Shown here: positions 61,101 through 64,000 of the stretch, piece by piece
Layout: each line of letters begins with the position of its first letter
Position numbering within the stretch: position 1 is the stretch's first letter
DNA from: Coleophoma eucalyptorum
Lineage: Eukaryota; Ascomycota; Leotiomycetes; Helotiales; Dermateaceae
Assembly (NCBI GenBank): GCA_026120035.1
Contig: JALRME010000006.1
Span: 806,001-870,000, forward strand
Length of the DNA stretch: 64,000 bases
Reading direction: 5' to 3'
Translations under genes and position numbers: made by a program
The notes under the pieces: generated by a model
Databases searched by the model: none
What the model saw: only the letters and a program-made list of their open reading frames with translations
Told to the model about the DNA's origin: nothing

Positions 61101-62754
61101 ATTTCAGTAAACACGGCAGAGTTGAATCGTTCCTCGAGAATAGAGATGCCTATCTGAGAGAAGTGGACAGACTTGCCGCAAACTTTGGCGCTCCAGGGGC
61201 CCACGGAAGCTCTGCTGAGACTGCAGGCTACTTCAACTCTGTTTACGTCCAGCCAGCATGGACAAGATTCCAAGAAATTACAACATCATCTGACGCTACG
61301 CCAGAAGCTATCATTGGAGCTTTCCCCTTCCATTACTACTTCTCCAATGCCCCCCAACCTCTCTTCCCTGATGGTGCCACCAAGGATCAAGTCATCGATG
61401 TTGCGAACGGCTGCTACCATCACATATCGAAGATCTTCACAGAGCTTGCAGATGTTCGACCGTTCGAGATTTTAAGACGTGACCGAGACAAGGCAAACTA
61501 TCTACTTACCAATGAAGCTCGAATCATCGCCATGACTTCTACGCATGCCGCCATGAGAAGACGCGAAATCGCATCGTTAGGGTTCCACTATGACAATGTG
61601 ATCATGGAAGAAGCAGCACAGATCACGGAGATCGAAAATTTCATTCCTCTCGCATTGCAAAACCCCAAGAATGGGGAAATGCCGCTGCAAAGAGTGGTTC
61701 TCTGTGGAGATCATTATCAAAACTCTCCAGTCATTCAGAACCTTGCATTCCGCCAGTATGCCAACCTTGAACAGTCCCTCTTCTCTCGTCTTGTCCGCCT
61801 AGGCGTCCCAGCCATCAATCTGGATCAGCAAGGCCGTGCCCGTCCTGATATCGCAGCTCTATACTCATGGCGCTACCAGAACCTTGGCAACCTGCCTACG
61901 GTCCTGGCGAATCCTCAGTTTCAAACTGCGAACGCTGGATTCAAATACGACTACCAATTCATCCAAGTTCCAGATTACAAGGGGAAGGGAGAGTCCGAAC
62001 CCACTCCGCATTTTATTCAAAATCTCGGCGAGGCAGAGTACGCTGTGGCAATCTTCCAGTACATGCGACTTCTCGGATACCCAGCATCAGAAATCACCAT
62101 TCTGGCCACCTACGCGGGGCAGCGTGCTCTGATTAAGGATGTCCTTAACCACCGCTGTGCAAAGAACCCCCTATTCGGATTGCCCAAGATGGTGGCCACC
62201 GTTGACAAGTATCAAGGCGAGCAGAATAACTGTAAGTGGTTCCCCTGGCAGTATTACGTATTCCAAAGCTAACAAGATTAGATGTTATCCTCTCCTTGAC
62301 CCGCACATCAACTGTTGGTTATCTCCGTGACATTCGCCGCCTCACTGTGGCACTTTCACGTGCGCGACTGGGTCTTTACGTTCTTGGTCGTAGAGAGGTC
62401 TTCGAGTCATGTTTCGAACTTCGACAGGCTTTTGATCTACTCCTGCAGCGACCCGACAAACTCATGCTCGTTACCGGTGAGCTTTTCCCGTCCAACCGCA
62501 TTTTAAGCGAGGAGGAAGGCAAGATGGTGCCCGGCGAGACACCTATGGAAGGCGTGGAGCATCTAGGGCAATATGTATTCGAAATGACGAACGCAAAAGT
62601 ACAGCAGCTGAGGGCAGAGAGAGGTCTTCCAGAGACGGAGGTGACTACGATTACAGAGGTTATGGACGAGTCTGAGGATATCCCGGAAGCAGAGCCCCTG
62701 GATGTCGAGGAAGAGGACGACATGCGGGATGCATATGACCCTATAGACGCATAG
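58191..62754 (+). CDS. cwf11: Intron-binding spliceosomal helicase Aquarius / Cwf11
   Basis: SF1 (UPF1-like) RNA helicase of the intron-binding complex; binds the intron upstream of the branch site and is part of the Prp19-associated set. Exons 58191-58441, 58499-58599, 58651-59037, 59087-59906, 59959-62231 and 62282-62754 sum to 4305 nt, 1434 residues, similar to known members. The N-terminal armadillo-like part includes AQLAKQHWLK, FERSWLFALVLDFLNQLYDE and NVQYCERFIEFLSDLQSQLP. The middle reads QTIFEGYSRMSLPISKPS joined to ILEAVPPLVGDDKPSLVKAE. Helicase motifs: Walker A GPPGTGKTD, motif II MEEAAQITEIENFIPLALQN, QGRARPDIAALYSW, VATVDKYQGEQNN-YVILSLT and the Arg-finger region LTVALSRARLGLYVLGRR. 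Introns of 57 and 51 bp near the start are in-frame and stop-free and can be missed. The C-terminal tail is acidic. Strong identification. Confidence 0.95.
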
Positions 62755-64000
62755 GTAGGAATGGGAAACTGTGGAAATTTGGCGTTAAAAAGGATGGAAG
62801 TGGGAACGTGTACAACGTCAAATTTGGAATCTATGATATGACCGGACCTTCCTCCAATTGTGAAGCTAGTGACATGTGTACAACAAGGAATGTGCTGGTA
62901 GACGGGACGGCTTTTCCAAGACATGGAAAGCCCACATGGGAAGTACAAAAACTCCTGAAGGATTGGAATATTGAAGAAGAAAAAAACTAGTTCCTCCGAT
63001 GCAGATGCAGACGCAGATGAAGAGAATTACAATAACAAGGCCCCAGTCGTCCAATCTCGACTGATCAGCAACGGGATCAGCTGTCTCTTTCTTAAAAGTA
63101 TCAATATCTCGACTAGCGCGAATCCAACGGCGGCGGGGTGAGGATGCGCTAGCGGCGGAGATGGGTCTCCATGATTGGTGCGTCTCTCGATAGCGGGGTT
63201 ACGTTTGCCTTTAGCGGGGTAGAGACAGCCTCCGATCACTTCTTCAACGTCACCTCCCACCCGCAGAACTTCAAAGGCCGGTGATTACCTTCCCTCCCAA
63301 CCTCACCTGATGGACAGAAGAAGGAACAAACCCATTGACCTTGCATCCCTTGGTTTTTTAGAGTTTTTTGGGGTTTGGTGCTTTTCCGTGCGCGAATTGA
63401 ACTGCTACTTGCACTTTTCATTGGGTGGCAGGAGAAACGGTTTGTCAAATAAAGCGCTGGGATTGACTGTGCCCTTGATTTGTTAGGGAACTTTATTCTG
63501 CATGGTAGGTAAGTTCATGCAAGATAGTACTGCAGACTAGATGGGAAGAACCGAGGATTGGGAAGAGGGCAGATGGGATGATCCCCCCCCCGCTACCTCC
63601 AATCTCAGTTTGGTGGCCTGGGGCAGGATGCGGATCCCCATAGGTTCCTTGGAGTGGATTCATCCGGAGCAATGAGGAGACCCCGCTGTCTAGACCGGAA
63701 ATCTCACCCGTTGCGACTTGCTTGTTCACTTGTTTGTCTACCTACAGCTCCGCCTGCGATGCTGGTCCTGGCCTGCTTCCTTGCTACATTCTCCTAGTCT
63801 GGATAGTGTCTGGTCTGCTGCTTTCTGTGTGTAGAGTCATGGGTTCCATGCTCTGCAATGCTGCAGATTGACGTGAGCATGTGAGATGAGCACCGAGCTA
63901 AGTCAACCTCCGATGCTGCAGTGAGTCGAGAAGCTCATCGGCCCGGTTGGAGTGAAGAGTGAGCTGCTGGAGATGAAGTATATAAGCAAGCTCGAATCCC
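62755..64000. other. Intergenic region to the window end
   Basis: No gene supported. It contains a C9 run near 63583 and a TATATAAG sequence at 63979-63986 that could be the TATA box of a gene starting beyond the window. Open frames are under 80 codons. Confidence 0.5.

Overview
The window is nuclear DNA from a filamentous ascomycete (Pezizomycotina). It shows many short spliceosomal introns (mostly 40-60 bp, GTAAGT/GTATGT donors, CTAAC/CTGAT-like branch sites close to the acceptor), fungal-type versions of Cla4, Tof1, RPF1 and eIF4G, and gene-poor spacers of 3-4 kb. The gene set looks compatible with Leotiomycetes/Helotiales, but that placement is an impression and was not computed. Exon structures below were built by hand from splice consensus and reading phase; wherever I sum exons the total is an exact multiple of three.

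Layout. 1-3.5 kb: non-coding, with a small degenerate tandem repeat. 3.5-8.5 kb: divergent pair, mitochondrial 3-hydroxyacyl-CoA dehydrogenase (-) and the replication-fork protection protein Tof1/Swi1/Timeless (+). 9.0-10.1 kb: a broken F-box-like gene (-). 10.6-13.3 kb: an N-terminal protein methyltransferase (+) and a GNAT-like acetyltransferase (-). 14.7-17.5 kb: the PAK kinase Cla4 (-), followed by 3.8 kb without genes. 21.3-25.1 kb: divergent pair, glycyl-tRNA synthetase (-) with two candidate starts and the ribosome biogenesis factor RPF1 (+). 25.3-26.5 kb: a type II membrane, glycosyltransferase-like protein (-). 30.1-32.1 kb: a secreted type-B carboxylesterase (+). 32.9-37.9 kb: eIF4G (-), then 4.3 kb without genes. 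42.2-43.9 kb: a RING-RING-LON protein (-). 46.7-48.5 kb: an F-box protein (-) with a spliced basic N-terminus. 50.2-52.3 kb: convergent pair, a PuuE-type allantoinase-like deacetylase (+) and a secreted CDA-fold deaminase (-). 53.5-54.9 kb: an Old Yellow Enzyme (+). 55.1-62.8 kb: divergent pair, a THO-complex subunit 1 fused to a guanylate-kinase-like domain (-) and the spliceosomal helicase Aquarius/Cwf11 (+).

Functional themes. Most genes are dispersed housekeeping genes. Three divergent pairs share promoters of only 252-293 bp, and the last pair joins an mRNA-export factor to an intron-binding spliceosomal helicase. The most unusual object is the THOC1-guanylate-kinase fusion. The THO part and the P-loop lie in one uninterrupted exon, and several nucleotide-binding residues of the kinase fold are replaced, which suggests a recruited pseudo-enzyme. 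Other points of interest are a possible 441-bp exitron in eIF4G, a 16-nt terminal exon and a 33-nt internal microexon, and an F-box gene broken by a frameshift and an in-frame stop. No tRNA, rRNA, CRISPR array or intact transposon was recognised.
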